DNA from: CANIGN01 sp041391385
GTDB lineage: Bacteria > Bdellovibrionota > UBA2428
Assembly (NCBI GenBank): GCA_041391385.1
Contig: JAWKOD010000006.1
Location: forward strand, 186,001 to 250,000
DNA: 64,000 bases
Reading direction: 5' to 3'
In this document: positions 16,852-26,019 of the stretch, piece by piece
How the letters are laid out: every line of letters starts with the position of its first letter
Numbering within the stretch: position 1 is the first letter of the stretch
Made by a program: the position numbers and the translations under genes
Notes under the pieces: model-generated
Database searches by the model: none
Told to the model about the DNA's origin: nothing
The model's input: only the letters and a program-made list of their open reading frames with translations

Positions 16852-19157
16852 GATTCCAATTAAAAGCAATTTTAAACATAAGCTCGTTAGCCTTTTTATT
16901 TGCAAGTGTGCAAATACAAGCTTCAGACATTACAGAGCGTCTCTTAGATCGTAATGAACTCCTTCAATTAACTCAGGATCCGATCGTGAAGGGCTATCTT
17001 TTTGATCACGATGTTATAAAGCGTCTCAATAAGCAGCTTGTTGCAGAAGAATTCAGGAATCACGTTGTAAATTGTCAGTCTTCAATCGGAGCTTTCTTTA
17101 AAAGCAAAAAGGTTTTGGGAGCCATGTGCTACCTGTTAAGAAACGATAATTTGGGAGTAAGGCTAAGAGTTCTTCCTCTCATGAGGCTTTATGTTCAAGA
17201 AATGAAGTTAACCCTAAAGGAAATTGCTGAAGATCCTCGTTATGTTTCCGCACAAGGACAAGCGAAGAGACTTTACGGGGAATATAAAGCAATGGATATG
17301 GGTGCATTCGAAGGCTGTTTTCAGAAAGTGATAACATATGACTATAGCCAAGACCCCAACAGCGAATCATTTAATCCTTTTGTCGCTGTAGCTAGCTGTT
17401 TATCTTCAAAATATAATTTTTTAACAAAGAATTTAAATGAGCTGGGCGATCATCCAGGTCACCTTGTCTCAGAAACAGGTTGGGTCAGTGGCAATGCGGT
17501 TCAGTATCTTTCTAAAAATGATCTTTCGCCGAAAATTTTAGAAGAGATTCAAAAACGTATACACTTAATCCCTGAACTCTATCCTCTTTCAGGTCGCGGT
17601 TCAGTAAACGCGATGTATGATGCAGACCCTTCTGAAGTATTTACAGAAGAAGAGGGTTTTCAAAGTGCTGCAACTCATTTTGTTTGGAGTCAGAAATCTG
17701 GAATTTTTAAAGAAATAATAAGTGCTCTTAATAATGCTCAAGAAACGATTTTTGTAGATATTTTCTTTTTAGGCGGTTCAATGGGAGCTTCTTTGGCAAA
17801 ACATATTGTTGCTCTGTTAGAGCAGAAGCCTCAATTGAAGGTTTTGATTCTAAGAGACCAAGTGAACCACTTTGGCCACGAGAAGAATATGCTACCCGTT
17901 TTTAATTATCTCTTAGCGTATTCTTATAAAAACCCTACGCGTCTTGTGATACTTCCTTCGAATATTAAAAATCACTTAAGTGGCTTACCCGGATTTATTG
18001 AACCTATTTTGTCAGATGATTTGTTGAACAATACGGGTTTGCAAGGCCATTTGGATCTATATGGGCGTGCGATGTCAGATCACAGTAAGGTCTTTGTTAT
18101 TGACGGTAAAACATCTCATCCTGTGGCCTTTGTGGGGTCTAAAAACTTAACAGATGAGTCAGGCGCGTTTTGTTATGATCACGTAGCAAAAATTGAAGGA
18201 CCCTCAGCGGCTATTGTTCAAGACGATTACTACTTGGATATGAAGTATGCTCTTAGGGATGTGGACTATTCTCAAGCGCCTTATAAGTTTAGCGGAGCTG
18301 AACCTTATGTTGATTTTCTAGCAAAGGCAGGTTGGTCGGCAGATCTTTATAAGACTAGCCAGAACAAAGAAGAGAAAATTGTAAATATACTGAAGCCTTT
18401 TGATTTGCTTGAAAGAAATGTATCTCTTGCTCCTTCTGTTTCGAAAGTAAGTGTTGAGGATAAAGGAAGCGTGTTACTTCGAACTGGTTTTACGAATGTG
18501 GACTCTACACGCTCTAGTTTAATTGATGAGGTCGTGCAGCTCATAAAGGGAGCGAAGACTAGAGTTTTAATCATGGATCAATTCCTATTCGATAGAAACG
18601 TGGTTTTAGCATTGATAGAAGCTAAGAAGAAAAACCCTGCTCTTGAGATAAAGGCTATTCTTGAGCCTCTTGCTCTTGCGAATCCGAAGGGAATGCCCAA
18701 CCTTTTGTATTTAGATCGCCTTAAAGAAGTTGGAATAGAAGTTAAATGGCTACTTACTTACTCCTTTAAACCTTTTGTGACAGGAGAAGCGGCTCGTATG
18801 TCACCTGAGGAATTAGAGAGCCTTCATGAGATTTCTCAAGAAGTGCACATGAAAACAATCTCTGCTGATGGAAAATACGTTATTGTTGGGTCTGCTAACA
18901 AGGATCAAACGACGATGTATGGAGCCTTTAGAGAGCAGCAGCTTGATATCTATGATACGGCTGCAACAAAGGTTCATGATGATACTTTCTTTGAGTACTG
19001 GAATAATCCAGAACTAACTAAAGGCTTTGAGGGTTTTGATTTTGAGGTTCCTGAGAATCTGAAGTCTATTGAAGGTAAAACCTTAAGTCCCAAGCAATTC
19101 ATTGTAACTTTGAGAAATATTCTCTCAATTCTTTATGATTGGACGACTGTTTACTAG
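16848..19157 (+). CDS. Exported phospholipase D/cardiolipin synthase-like protein with two HKD motifs
   Basis: A 769-aa protein with an N-terminal signal (about residues 1-26, ending IQAS). It has two PLD-superfamily active sites of the HxK(x4)D form: HSKVFVID starting at residue 412, followed by GSKNLTD, and HMKTISAD starting at residue 667, followed by GSANKDQ. The superfamily acts on phosphodiester bonds through a phospho-histidine intermediate, and two motifs in one chain form one active site. The 230-residue N-terminal region before the first PLD domain has no recognised domain. At 769 aa it is much longer than cardiolipin synthases (about 480 aa), and it is exported rather than membrane-embedded. 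It could degrade phospholipid (own or foreign) or transfer phosphatidyl groups; this is inference. It is coupled to the gene before it. Confidence 0.85.
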   Translation: MRFQLKAILNISSLAFLFASVQIQASDITERLLDRNELLQLTQDPIVKGYLFDHDVIKRLNKQLVAEEFRNHVVNCQSSIGAFFKSKKVLGAMCYLLRNDNLGVRLRVLPLMRLYVQEMKLTLKEIAEDPRYVSAQGQAKRLYGEYKAMDMGAFEGCFQKVITYDYSQDPNSESFNPFVAVASCLSSKYNFLTKNLNELGDHPGHLVSETGWVSGNAVQYLSKNDLSPKILEEIQKRIHLIPELYPLSGRGSVNAMYDADPSEVFTEEEGFQSAATHFVWSQKSGIFKEIISALNNAQETIFVDIFFLGGSMGASLAKHIVALLEQKPQLKVLILRDQVNHFGHEKNMLPVFNYLLAYSYKNPTRLVILPSNIKNHLSGLPGFIEPILSDDLLNNTGLQGHLDLYGRAMSDHSKVFVIDGKTSHPVAFVGSKNLTDESGAFCYDHVAKIEGPSAAIVQDDYYLDMKYALRDVDYSQAPYKFSGAEPYVDFLAKAGWSADLYKTSQNKEEKIVNILKPFDLLERNVSLAPSVSKVSVEDKGSVLLRTGFTNVDSTRSSLIDEVVQLIKGAKTRVLIMDQFLFDRNVVLALIEAKKKNPALEIKAILEPLALANPKGMPNLLYLDRLKEVGIEVKWLLTYSFKPFVTGEAARMSPEELESLHEISQEVHMKTISADGKYVIVGSANKDQTTMYGAFREQQLDIYDTAATKVHDDTFFEYWNNPELTKGFEGFDFEVPENLKSIEGKTLSPKQFIVTLRNILSILYDWTTVY

Positions 19158-19270
19158 CTAGCTCTTTAGGTTGCTGGTTTACGGTTTTTTGACACAGGAA
19201 ACAGCAGCTTTTACTTTATTGCCACTATTTAAGTTTCAAGTGTGCTTGAAATCAGTGGAGATCTCCAGAA

Positions 19271-21169
19271 TTGATCCGAAATAGTATATTGGAAATGAAG
19301 ATATTAGCTTATGGGCTTAGGTGTATCCTGAGCTCAGCACTTTCTGTTGGAGTCCTAGAGGCTGCGGACCTGGGCTCGTGTAGAGGTGAGTTGGCTAAGT
19401 CTGTTCATGAATCTATTCAGGTTTATTTGGGAGAGCTTCCTCCTCATATACGCAAATTGTATAGAGGAGCTCTGTTTGAAGGAGCAAGTTTTACTCGAGA
19501 TGATTTACCTGCTGTTGAAGAGTTTTCTGCTAGCGTTTTGAGGTCTTTTCAACCCGAGGAGAGAAAAATAATTTATAAAGTTCTTAAATGGCCTGATGAT
19601 CTCGTGAAGCACTCAGAACGGGTGATAAAAACAAAAGATGAGGATCTAAAAGTTTGGGCAAAGGAAGGAGTTGTTGCGCTTGGTCAGCTTCTTCGTGGAA
19701 CTTCATTACTTGTAGGGTCTGGGGTTTTGGGATTGGGAACTAGTTATTGGATCCTTTTGAATCGTATTGAAGAGTCGAATGAGGAAGAAAATAAAAAAGA
19801 TTTTTTCCCGTTTTATGAGGAAGATTTTGAAGGAAAGCTTGAAGATAAGTTTCATCTGTCTCCAGGGCTTAAAGCTCTCCCTAAAACTATAAAACATAAA
19901 GGTGAAGTCTTTGTTCGAATTGTTAAGACAGACCTTATAACGGGTGGGTCTTATGTGCTTTATGAAAATAAAAATGAAGCTTCTTCTATTAGGCAAATTG
20001 AAGTTGTAGAGGATTTGTTGAAAAACGTTCACGATGGTTACAGTCTTCGTTTTTTGACGAAGAACGGTAGACAGCTCTTAGTTTCTTATGATGCTTCTTC
20101 TGCGTTTCACTCCATTGACTTCGATGATGAGTTTGCTGTTGATCCAGAAGCTTTTCTTAGTTTATTTGCGATAGATAAAAAAGTATTAGAAAAGCGTATC
20201 CCATCATTGGCAAAAATTGAAAGAAAGCCTGAAACGGATTTTGATAAAAAATACGGAAAGAATTTTAAGTTGGAATCATCTGGTGTTGCCGTTTTTGATT
20301 CTGGACTTGATTACTCACGCAGTGATTTGATCTCATCAGCTCTTGTAAATAAAGGTGAAATTCCTTCAAATGGAATAGATGATGATAAGAATGGTTATGT
20401 GGATGACTATTTAGGTTATGACTTCATTTTACATTCCCCACTTACCCATTCGTGGCCGTCGAGCTATCATGGGTCAATGGTCTCAGAGGTCGTTATTCAA
20501 CCTAGCTCTAGAATAAAAGTTTTACCTATTAAGCAACACTTAGATAATCCTATTGGAGCCGGAGCTTTTAGAGAGTCGATTGCTTATTTGCGGAGTTGGA
20601 ATTTAAAAAATCCAAATCAGCCCATACGAGTTATCAATATGAGTTTTAGTCAGGGCAGTCCATTGATGCCTGAGTTGTTAGATGTCATTCAAAAGAATCC
20701 AGACTTTATATTTGTAGCTGCTGCTGGAAATAAGAGGAATGGGGTGGGAGGACGTCATTCTTTTCCGGCCGAATTTCCCTATGATAACGTAATCAATGTG
20801 GGTTCTGTTGATGCAACGGGAGCACTTTCTTCTTTCTCCGGTAGCGGGCCGAACGTTGATGTTGTGGACAATGGGCAAGGTGTTAATTTACTTTATCCGG
20901 ATGGTACAAGAAAGCCAACGAATGGGACCTCATTTGCGGCTCCAGCTGTTGCAGCTCTTGTAGCTCAGATGTTATTGCTAAAGCCTAATTTGACGACAAA
21001 GCAAATAAGGGAAATCATTTTTGAGGCTTCAAATGGACAGGCGACTTATCCTTTTAATGAACTTACCTATGATGAGCAGCTCACCTCAAATTTTCAGCAG
21101 GCTACTCGTGGTTCAATTGATAGAGATAAGGCATTTCAAGCTGTCCTGGCTCTTGAATCTCAAAAGTAA
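19271..21169 (+). CDS. Subtilisin-like serine protease (S8) with membrane segment
   Basis: A 632-aa exported subtilase. The triad is Asp343 (AVFDSGLDY), His400 (YHGSMVSEVV) and Ser554 (NGTSFAAPAVAAL); the oxyanion Asn is in AAAGNKRN. A signal peptide covers about the first 35 residues. A second hydrophobic stretch (about 135-160) could be a membrane anchor, after which comes an acidic linker (ESNEEENKKDFFPFYEEDFE) and a roughly 120-residue region before the catalytic domain, perhaps a propeptide. An inserted IDDDKNGYVDDYLGYDF motif after the Asp is typical of many bacterial S8 proteases and may bind calcium. Start: TTG at 19271 has GGAG ten bases upstream; the ATG at 19295 is an alternative that also leaves a signal peptide. 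Confidence 0.92.
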   Translation: MIRNSILEMKILAYGLRCILSSALSVGVLEAADLGSCRGELAKSVHESIQVYLGELPPHIRKLYRGALFEGASFTRDDLPAVEEFSASVLRSFQPEERKIIYKVLKWPDDLVKHSERVIKTKDEDLKVWAKEGVVALGQLLRGTSLLVGSGVLGLGTSYWILLNRIEESNEEENKKDFFPFYEEDFEGKLEDKFHLSPGLKALPKTIKHKGEVFVRIVKTDLITGGSYVLYENKNEASSIRQIEVVEDLLKNVHDGYSLRFLTKNGRQLLVSYDASSAFHSIDFDDEFAVDPEAFLSLFAIDKKVLEKRIPSLAKIERKPETDFDKKYGKNFKLESSGVAVFDSGLDYSRSDLISSALVNKGEIPSNGIDDDKNGYVDDYLGYDFILHSPLTHSWPSSYHGSMVSEVVIQPSSRIKVLPIKQHLDNPIGAGAFRESIAYLRSWNLKNPNQPIRVINMSFSQGSPLMPELLDVIQKNPDFIFVAAAGNKRNGVGGRHSFPAEFPYDNVINVGSVDATGALSSFSGSGPNVDVVDNGQGVNLLYPDGTRKPTNGTSFAAPAVAALVAQMLLLKPNLTTKQIREIIFEASNGQATYPFNELTYDEQLTSNFQQATRGSIDRDKAFQAVLALESQK

Positions 21170-21190
21170 TTTTCTCTACTTATCTTAATG

Positions 21191-21637
21191 CTATTGTTGT
21201 CCAGAAATTTCTAAATAGAGACCAGATGTTTCATTGTCTACACCTACGCTGAGACTCGCTCCATAGAAGGGAGTGTCTTCGGCGAGATGAATCCAATTTG
21301 TGGAAGAGTAACCTCTTCCTTGTTCTGGGTAGCGCTCCGTAACCCAGTAGAGTGTTTCTATGCTTGTCTTGGGCGCCACTTTTTTAGTGTAACGAGTCAC
21401 CCAAAGGTGGACGGAATACTCGCGCTTAAAGGTGCCCTCTTGGCAAAGAACTCTCCAGTCTTGTGAAAGCTCATTTTCTACTTCATGACTACATTTTACG
21501 ATGCTGGAAGCATCGTAGCTTTGATAGCTAAATTTCAAGTTTTTAGCCTCGAGATGAACGTTATTTCCAAATTGTGCAAAGCTAGCGGAGGCTGCAAGCG
21601 GACTTAGGATAATCCAAAGGTATCTTTTAAATCTCAT
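21191..21637 (-). CDS. Small secreted protein of unknown function
   Basis: A 148-aa protein with a signal peptide (MRFKRYLWIILSPLAASASFA, cleavage near 21). The mature part is beta-strand-like, with two cysteines (KCSHEV and VLCQEG), a compact disulfide-bonded domain at best. I recognise no family. It lies downstream of and in the same direction as the lysozyme-like gene, 51 bases apart, and could be cotranscribed with it. It is convergent with the subtilase. Confidence 0.7.
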   Translation of the reverse strand: MRFKRYLWIILSPLAASASFAQFGNNVHLEAKNLKFSYQSYDASSIVKCSHEVENELSQDWRVLCQEGTFKREYSVHLWVTRYTKKVAPKTSIETLYWVTERYPEQGRGYSSTNWIHLAEDTPFYGASLSVGVDNETSGLYLEISGQQ

Positions 21638-21688
21638 AAAGTTTAGCTTAACGACACTTCATAAATCAGCAAGTTTGGTGCCTGTAGA

Positions 21689-23164
21689 CTAGTAGCGACA
21701 TTTATAACCAACGCGTTGAGCTTCCTCATGAGCTTTTGCAATTGAGCCTGAACTTGTAGTTGATTGACTTGTGAATTCGGCAATCATGGGCTCAAGCATA
21801 GAAGACATTCTTTTGATGCAGCTTTTATCGCTTCCGCACCTTTCAGTAATCGCTGCATTGAGTTGATTAAGGATCTCGTCTTGATCCATGTACTTTTCGT
21901 TTGAGGATTTTAGCTCGTTAAGGCGAGACTCGTAGTTATCGCAACCAAAACCCAGAACTGCTAGTTGCACTAAGGATTGGGAGTTTTTAGCTTTTACAGG
22001 GTCAGGAGATTCAGGTTTTTTTGGAGTCTCCTGTGCCTTAGTTGTTTGTGTAAATGAGGGCTCAGCTGTTGAGTCCTTTGTTTCATCGATCACGGGCACT
22101 AGACAAGCCAGAACTTGGTCAAGGTTATTTGAAGTGGATGCTCTTAAGGGACCAAAGTGTTGATAGGTTGTCCCTGAAAAGGGGGTCGTGCATCTTTGAT
22201 CAGGAGGTAGGAGCTTTCCATTTTCATCTACGTTTTGGGCGGGGGTTCGTGCTGGATCCTGCGTATATTTTTCGGTAAAAAGTGCTTCAACAATCTTGTG
22301 TCCACCACAATAAATGTTTTGAACTTGGCCCGTACTCGTAACAACATCGCTCATTTTGCTTTTAAAAAAATCCTTGCGGCAATGTCCTTGATTAGCTCCA
22401 GGGAATTTTGAATTCCAAGAGTTAAAACATTCAAATAAATTACTTCCACGGCGAGTCACTCCAAATTGAAAGACTCCAGCTTTGATCCCACCGTCAGAGT
22501 CGGTACCAACGTGAACTCCGGGAGGTGCTGGAATTCCATGGTAAGTATCTGTATCTTCGTGGACCTTAGCTCTGAATGTTTCTTGTTCTCCAAGGCAAGC
22601 TAAAAATTGAGCCCAGAGGCCAGCCTTTCTTTTAGAGTCTTCTATGGCGTTCATTTGAGCGGCAAATTGATTGATCCTTTGAAGGGTTTCGGGATTCACA
22701 TTGTTGGCTCTTTTCCCAAGAATTTTCTTAAGGTCTTCTGCGCTTTGATTTTCGCATAATCTAAAATCACTAAGAGTTGCGTGAGTAGGAGCGTCGAAAG
22801 GAATTCCGTAAACTTCTTTTGCGTAGCTTTCTCCTTCAGGAAAGGCTTGGGTTCCTTGTGTCGTCAAATCCGATGCAACAGAGTCAATGGTTTCTGCAAA
22901 ACTTCTAGGGTGCTGGCTCTCACCATACCAACAAGAGTCGGTTGCGGTGAGTGGTCTGGGCTGACTGAGTGATTTTGTGCTTTGAGGTTGCAGTTTTGCC
23001 TTGAGTGCTTCTCCTCCAGGAAGAGGTCTTTCGAGAGGAGCTTCAATGCTGGGTTCCGTGTGTATGAGACTGCGATCATAAATGTCTGGTGGGAGGACAG
23101 GTGAGGTGAATGTAGCAAATAAACTTCCTGGATAAAGAAAAAGGAAGAAACTTAAAATACGCAC
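21689..23164 (-). CDS. Secreted protein with lysozyme-like features
   Basis: A 491-aa exported protein with a signal peptide (about 1-17, ending LFA). The middle part (about 185-265) has CLGEQETF, later GGIKAGVFQFG and then LFECFNSWN. This order, a Glu in a short helix and then a G-x-FQF turn, resembles lysozyme/soluble lytic transglycosylase folds (E-S ... G-L-F-Q-F), suggesting peptidoglycan cleavage with the Glu of LGEQE as general acid. There are about ten cysteines. The Pro/Thr/Lys-rich segment (about 365-395) is a linker before a Cys-containing C-terminal domain. The enzyme call is an inference from a weak motif; no family search was possible. Confidence 0.55.
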   Translation of the reverse strand: MRILSFFLFLYPGSLFATFTSPVLPPDIYDRSLIHTEPSIEAPLERPLPGGEALKAKLQPQSTKSLSQPRPLTATDSCWYGESQHPRSFAETIDSVASDLTTQGTQAFPEGESYAKEVYGIPFDAPTHATLSDFRLCENQSAEDLKKILGKRANNVNPETLQRINQFAAQMNAIEDSKRKAGLWAQFLACLGEQETFRAKVHEDTDTYHGIPAPPGVHVGTDSDGGIKAGVFQFGVTRRGSNLFECFNSWNSKFPGANQGHCRKDFFKSKMSDVVTSTGQVQNIYCGGHKIVEALFTEKYTQDPARTPAQNVDENGKLLPPDQRCTTPFSGTTYQHFGPLRASTSNNLDQVLACLVPVIDETKDSTAEPSFTQTTKAQETPKKPESPDPVKAKNSQSLVQLAVLGFGCDNYESRLNELKSSNEKYMDQDEILNQLNAAITERCGSDKSCIKRMSSMLEPMIAEFTSQSTTSSGSIAKAHEEAQRVGYKCRY

Positions 23165-23235
23165 TTAAGTCAGTATAAGAGGTCTTCTGTTAATTCACTG
23201 TTAGCGCATTGTTAAAGTTGAGTTAATTTCTTAAT

Positions 23236-24443
23236 CTACTCACCTTGAGTGACTTGAATATAGTCAAATTTTAACGCTCGAGTTGGACTCAAGAAGCTAT
23301 GCATTTCGTTGAGACATTTAACAGCGCTTTCGTCGGAGGCAGGTGCATCTAGAGAAGCCTCCACTCCTTTTAACGTCGTATTGATATACATGCCGTGACA
23401 TTCTTCAAAGACGAATGAATTTATAAAAAGTCCATTTTCATCAGGCTTAGCGCCAAGGGGTCTTAAAAAAGCTTGGAGAACGATTTCAATAGGCATCATA
23501 ATAAGCGGTGTAAAGGCTCTTGTGATAACTCCTGATACGGGATCGTAGATGCCTTGTTTCCACTCAGAAGCTTTTTCTTTTTTTATTCCATTGAGTTTGA
23601 GTGAGAGCTCGGGGAGTTCTTCGGCTTTTTCATCTAAGTTAAAAGTGATCTGACCTTTGGGTGTGAGGGCTGCTCTTTTCTCTGTAGTTGCTTTTTCTTC
23701 TTCGATTTCACGTTCCTTATCCATTTTTTCTTTAAAAGATTGGTAGCTACTTTCAATAAGTGTGGGGGGATACGGTATAATTTTCGGTAGAGTTTGGTTT
23801 TTCCAAGTGGAGTTGTAATAACAGCTACACCTTTTTGAGAAGTGGCTACGTCATTTGGATTTACAACATGAAGATATGAGAATTTAAAACTCCCTTCGCT
23901 GTTGAGCTTTGAAGTAATTCGAACGACTTCCTGATCACATTCTTTTTTGTAGTCATCAAATGAGTACAGGTGTCCAATGATAAATGTTTTACTCACTTTG
24001 TAAGTGATGTTGATGCCCTTGACGTCTGTTGCGAGTTGAAGACTTGAGCACTTTTTGATCTTTTCGCCGATACCAATTTCTTGGCTAGAGGGATTAAGCA
24101 GCGGGTCGGCTCCATCAAAAGTTACTTCGTTATCGAGGGTAAGGCTGAGGCTAAAAGTTTTACTCGAGCTATCTTCAGGGTCTTTTGTAATCGCGTTTTG
24201 AGGAATTCCTTCTATTTGCTCTGTGCTTAGCGAAAAGCTTTTATCAATTTTAACGAGGTCACGGTATTCTTTTTCTTGAAGCAATCCATAACTTTGAGGA
24301 GTTGTTTTAACATTCGCAGTATCTGCAAATTCAGTATTAAAATCGACATGATTAACGGGTCCTGGGGCTCCACAGGAGGAGAGGAGTGAGCCTAAAAAAA
24401 CAGAAGATAAGAGCTCGATAGCTATTTTGGAGTGAAACTTCAT
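23236..24443 (-). pseudogene. Lipoprotein gene split by a frameshift at a G6 run
   Basis: Two overlapping minus-strand frames form one gene. The first (24443 down to 23634) starts with a lipoprotein signal, residues 1-24, with the lipobox LLSSC. The second (to 23236) carries the natural C-terminal half. Inserting one base in the run of six G at 23764-23769 (C on the coding strand) joins them into about 402 residues without a stop: the reading passes LYRIPP, then TLIESSYQSFKEKM, and on into the second frame. Without it the first frame ends in a Lys/Gln-rich tail of out-of-frame sequence. The function is unknown; the protein would be outer- or inner-membrane anchored. It may be an assembly indel, a true mutation or a slippery tract. 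Confidence 0.8.
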
Positions 24444-24579
24444 CCAGCAGCTAAATACAAGATTTATACCAGTTATGTGGCCTCCAGAAGCCCCTGTATT
24501 GCGGGTTGAGGCTGTGCTTTTGTAAATGACTTAGACACTGTCTACGGATAAGGGCCTTTTTAGTTGAGGGTTCATCGTT

Positions 24580-24608
24580 TTGAGAATGACAAGGTGCCTT
24601 GAAATAGT
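24580..24608 (+). promoter_or_regulatory. Candidate promoter for rnpB
   Basis: TTGAGA at 24580-24585 and AATAGT at 24603-24608 are 17 bases apart. This would start transcription near 24615, a few bases before the P1 helix of RNase P RNA. Each hexamer matches four or five of six consensus bases. Confidence 0.4.
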
Positions 24609-24622
24609 TAGATTCTCCGACA

Positions 24623-25129
24623 GCGCGAATCGGAACATCGCAGGAGCTAATACGGACAGATTGCCATGTGCGCGTAGAGCGCTACTTGGCAACTGTCTTT
24701 ATTTCCTCTTGAGGAAAGTCCGGGCTCCATAGGATGCCGCAGGTCTGCGCGAAATATGAACGAATTGTGAGGTGTAATAGCCTGATGCTCGTACATATTT
24801 TGTGATGGGCCCCGGGGATTGAGTATCGTCAGGAGCGGGGTATCGCTATGCGTACCCTGCACACTGTCTGCTTGAGAACCCGAGGAACAGTGCAACAGAG
24901 AGAATGTCCAAGGCTATGATCCTTAGGCCCGGAACGGGAAGCCTTTGGGGAGCTGTTGGAGTGAAAACAGGCAAACTCTGCGGGGAGCAAGATCAAATAG
25001 GATGGAAGGTGTGCAATCCGCACCGTTAAACCGTCGGGTAGATCGCTTAGAGGAATGATGTTCTCCTAGGGCTGAGGGTCAATCGGTACTCGAATCCTAG
25101 AAGACAGAACCCGGCTTACAGATTCGCGC
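24623..25129 (+). ncRNA. rnpB: RNase P RNA (bacterial type A-like)
   Basis: This is the catalytic RNA that trims the 5' leader of tRNA precursors. The universal core is plain: GAGGAAAGTCCGGGCTCC at about 24711-24728 and AGACAGAACCCGGCTTACAG at the 3' end (about 25101-25120); these form the P4 pseudoknot region. The ends were set by a perfect 9-bp P1 helix, GCGCGAATC at 24623-24631 with GATTCGCGC at 25121-25129. A P3-like hairpin (TTGCCA ... TGGCAA) lies at about 24660-24697. At about 507 nt it is longer than typical (350-420 nt), so one or more helices are extended. Small reading frames on the other strand within this gene are not real. Confidence 0.93.
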
Positions 25130-25230
25130 AACCGTTCTTTTGCTTATTCTTAGTTTTAATCATAGCCATTCATTTTATATATGATCCCTCTTCTCTCAAT
25201 TCAGCTAGATAGGTATTGAGGAGTAAAGAA

Positions 25231-25716
25231 ATGAGAAAAATTGTTATAGGTTTTTTGGTAATTACAGGAGCAGCTTCAAATGCCGCTTCTTACACAGTGG
25301 AGCGCGTGCTTAAAGACGAAACGACCATGGTCGCACTCGCATTGAATGAGACGAATGTTTTTTGCACACCATTGGGTTATGGCACTGTTCAGTTAAAAAT
25401 TAATGTTCCTGAACTGGATCATTTGGCGCATTTCGATCATCGAGTAGAAAACGAAGGTTTTCCATGCATAACGGGCGGTGTTTGTTCGAATGAGAACAGC
25501 CCAACAAGTATTCTTCATGGAGAAAAGTTGGTGGCTGTCCCCATCCGCGTCATTCTGAGTGAAACCTTGACTCTGGATTATGAGACAAAAACTTGCACAC
25601 GTACGCTTTCTGAAAAAGTAAAGAGCCATATTAAGAATAGGGATTTTGGGCATTTCCGCAGCGGAGAGCCTGTTGCACAGCCCTATGAAAGCTGCTTAAA
25701 GGTCGTAAACTTGTAA
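25231..25716 (+). CDS. Small secreted protein of unknown function
   Basis: A 161-aa exported protein with a signal peptide (MRKIVIGFLVITGAASNAAS). The ATG at 25231 has GAGGAG about nine bases upstream and is preferred over the TTG at 25216. Five cysteines in the mature part (FCTPLG, FPCITGGVC, TCTRTL, SCLKVV) suggest disulfides in the periplasm or outside. No family is recognised. A second small secreted protein gene follows after 35 bases and may be cotranscribed. Confidence 0.75.
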   Translation: MRKIVIGFLVITGAASNAASYTVERVLKDETTMVALALNETNVFCTPLGYGTVQLKINVPELDHLAHFDHRVENEGFPCITGGVCSNENSPTSILHGEKLVAVPIRVILSETLTLDYETKTCTRTLSEKVKSHIKNRDFGHFRSGEPVAQPYESCLKVVNL

Positions 25717-25751
25717 TTTACTCAAGTTAGGAATGGGCTAGTGTAAGAGCT

Positions 25752-26006
25752 ATGAATAAGCTTTTATTTCTAGCCCTTTTTGTTTCCGTTCTTGGATTTT
25801 CAGAATCAAACAGCACGAGTAGCGAGTCTTCTTCTGAAGAGGCTACAGGTATGGGTGGGGTGAGTGTTGAGGATCAACTCCCTACTAAGCCTTCCAAACT
25901 CAAAGGGCGCATTAAAGGTAATTTTAAAGGTAAGGACCCTATGATTGCTCCTGATGGTCAAAGTCAATTACCACCTACTGATGGAAGTCGCCCCAAAAGC
26001 AAATAA
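25752..26006 (+). CDS. Very small secreted Ser/Pro/Lys-rich protein
   Basis: An 84-aa product with a signal peptide (about residues 1-17, ending LGFS). It is followed by a low-complexity Ser/Glu stretch and a basic, Gly/Pro/Lys-rich tail (LKGRIKGNFKGKD) with no expected fold. Its size and position right after another small secreted gene support a real gene, but no family is known. It is convergent with the lipase operon, 13 bases away. Confidence 0.55.
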   Translation: MNKLLFLALFVSVLGFSESNSTSSESSSEEATGMGGVSVEDQLPTKPSKLKGRIKGNFKGKDPMIAPDGQSQLPPTDGSRPKSK

Positions 26007-26019
26007 AAGATTTTTTTGA

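Noticed and set aside
24647..25023. Two small minus-strand reading frames (24647-24895 and 24829-25023)
   Set aside because: They lie inside the RNase P RNA gene, antisense to conserved RNA core motifs.
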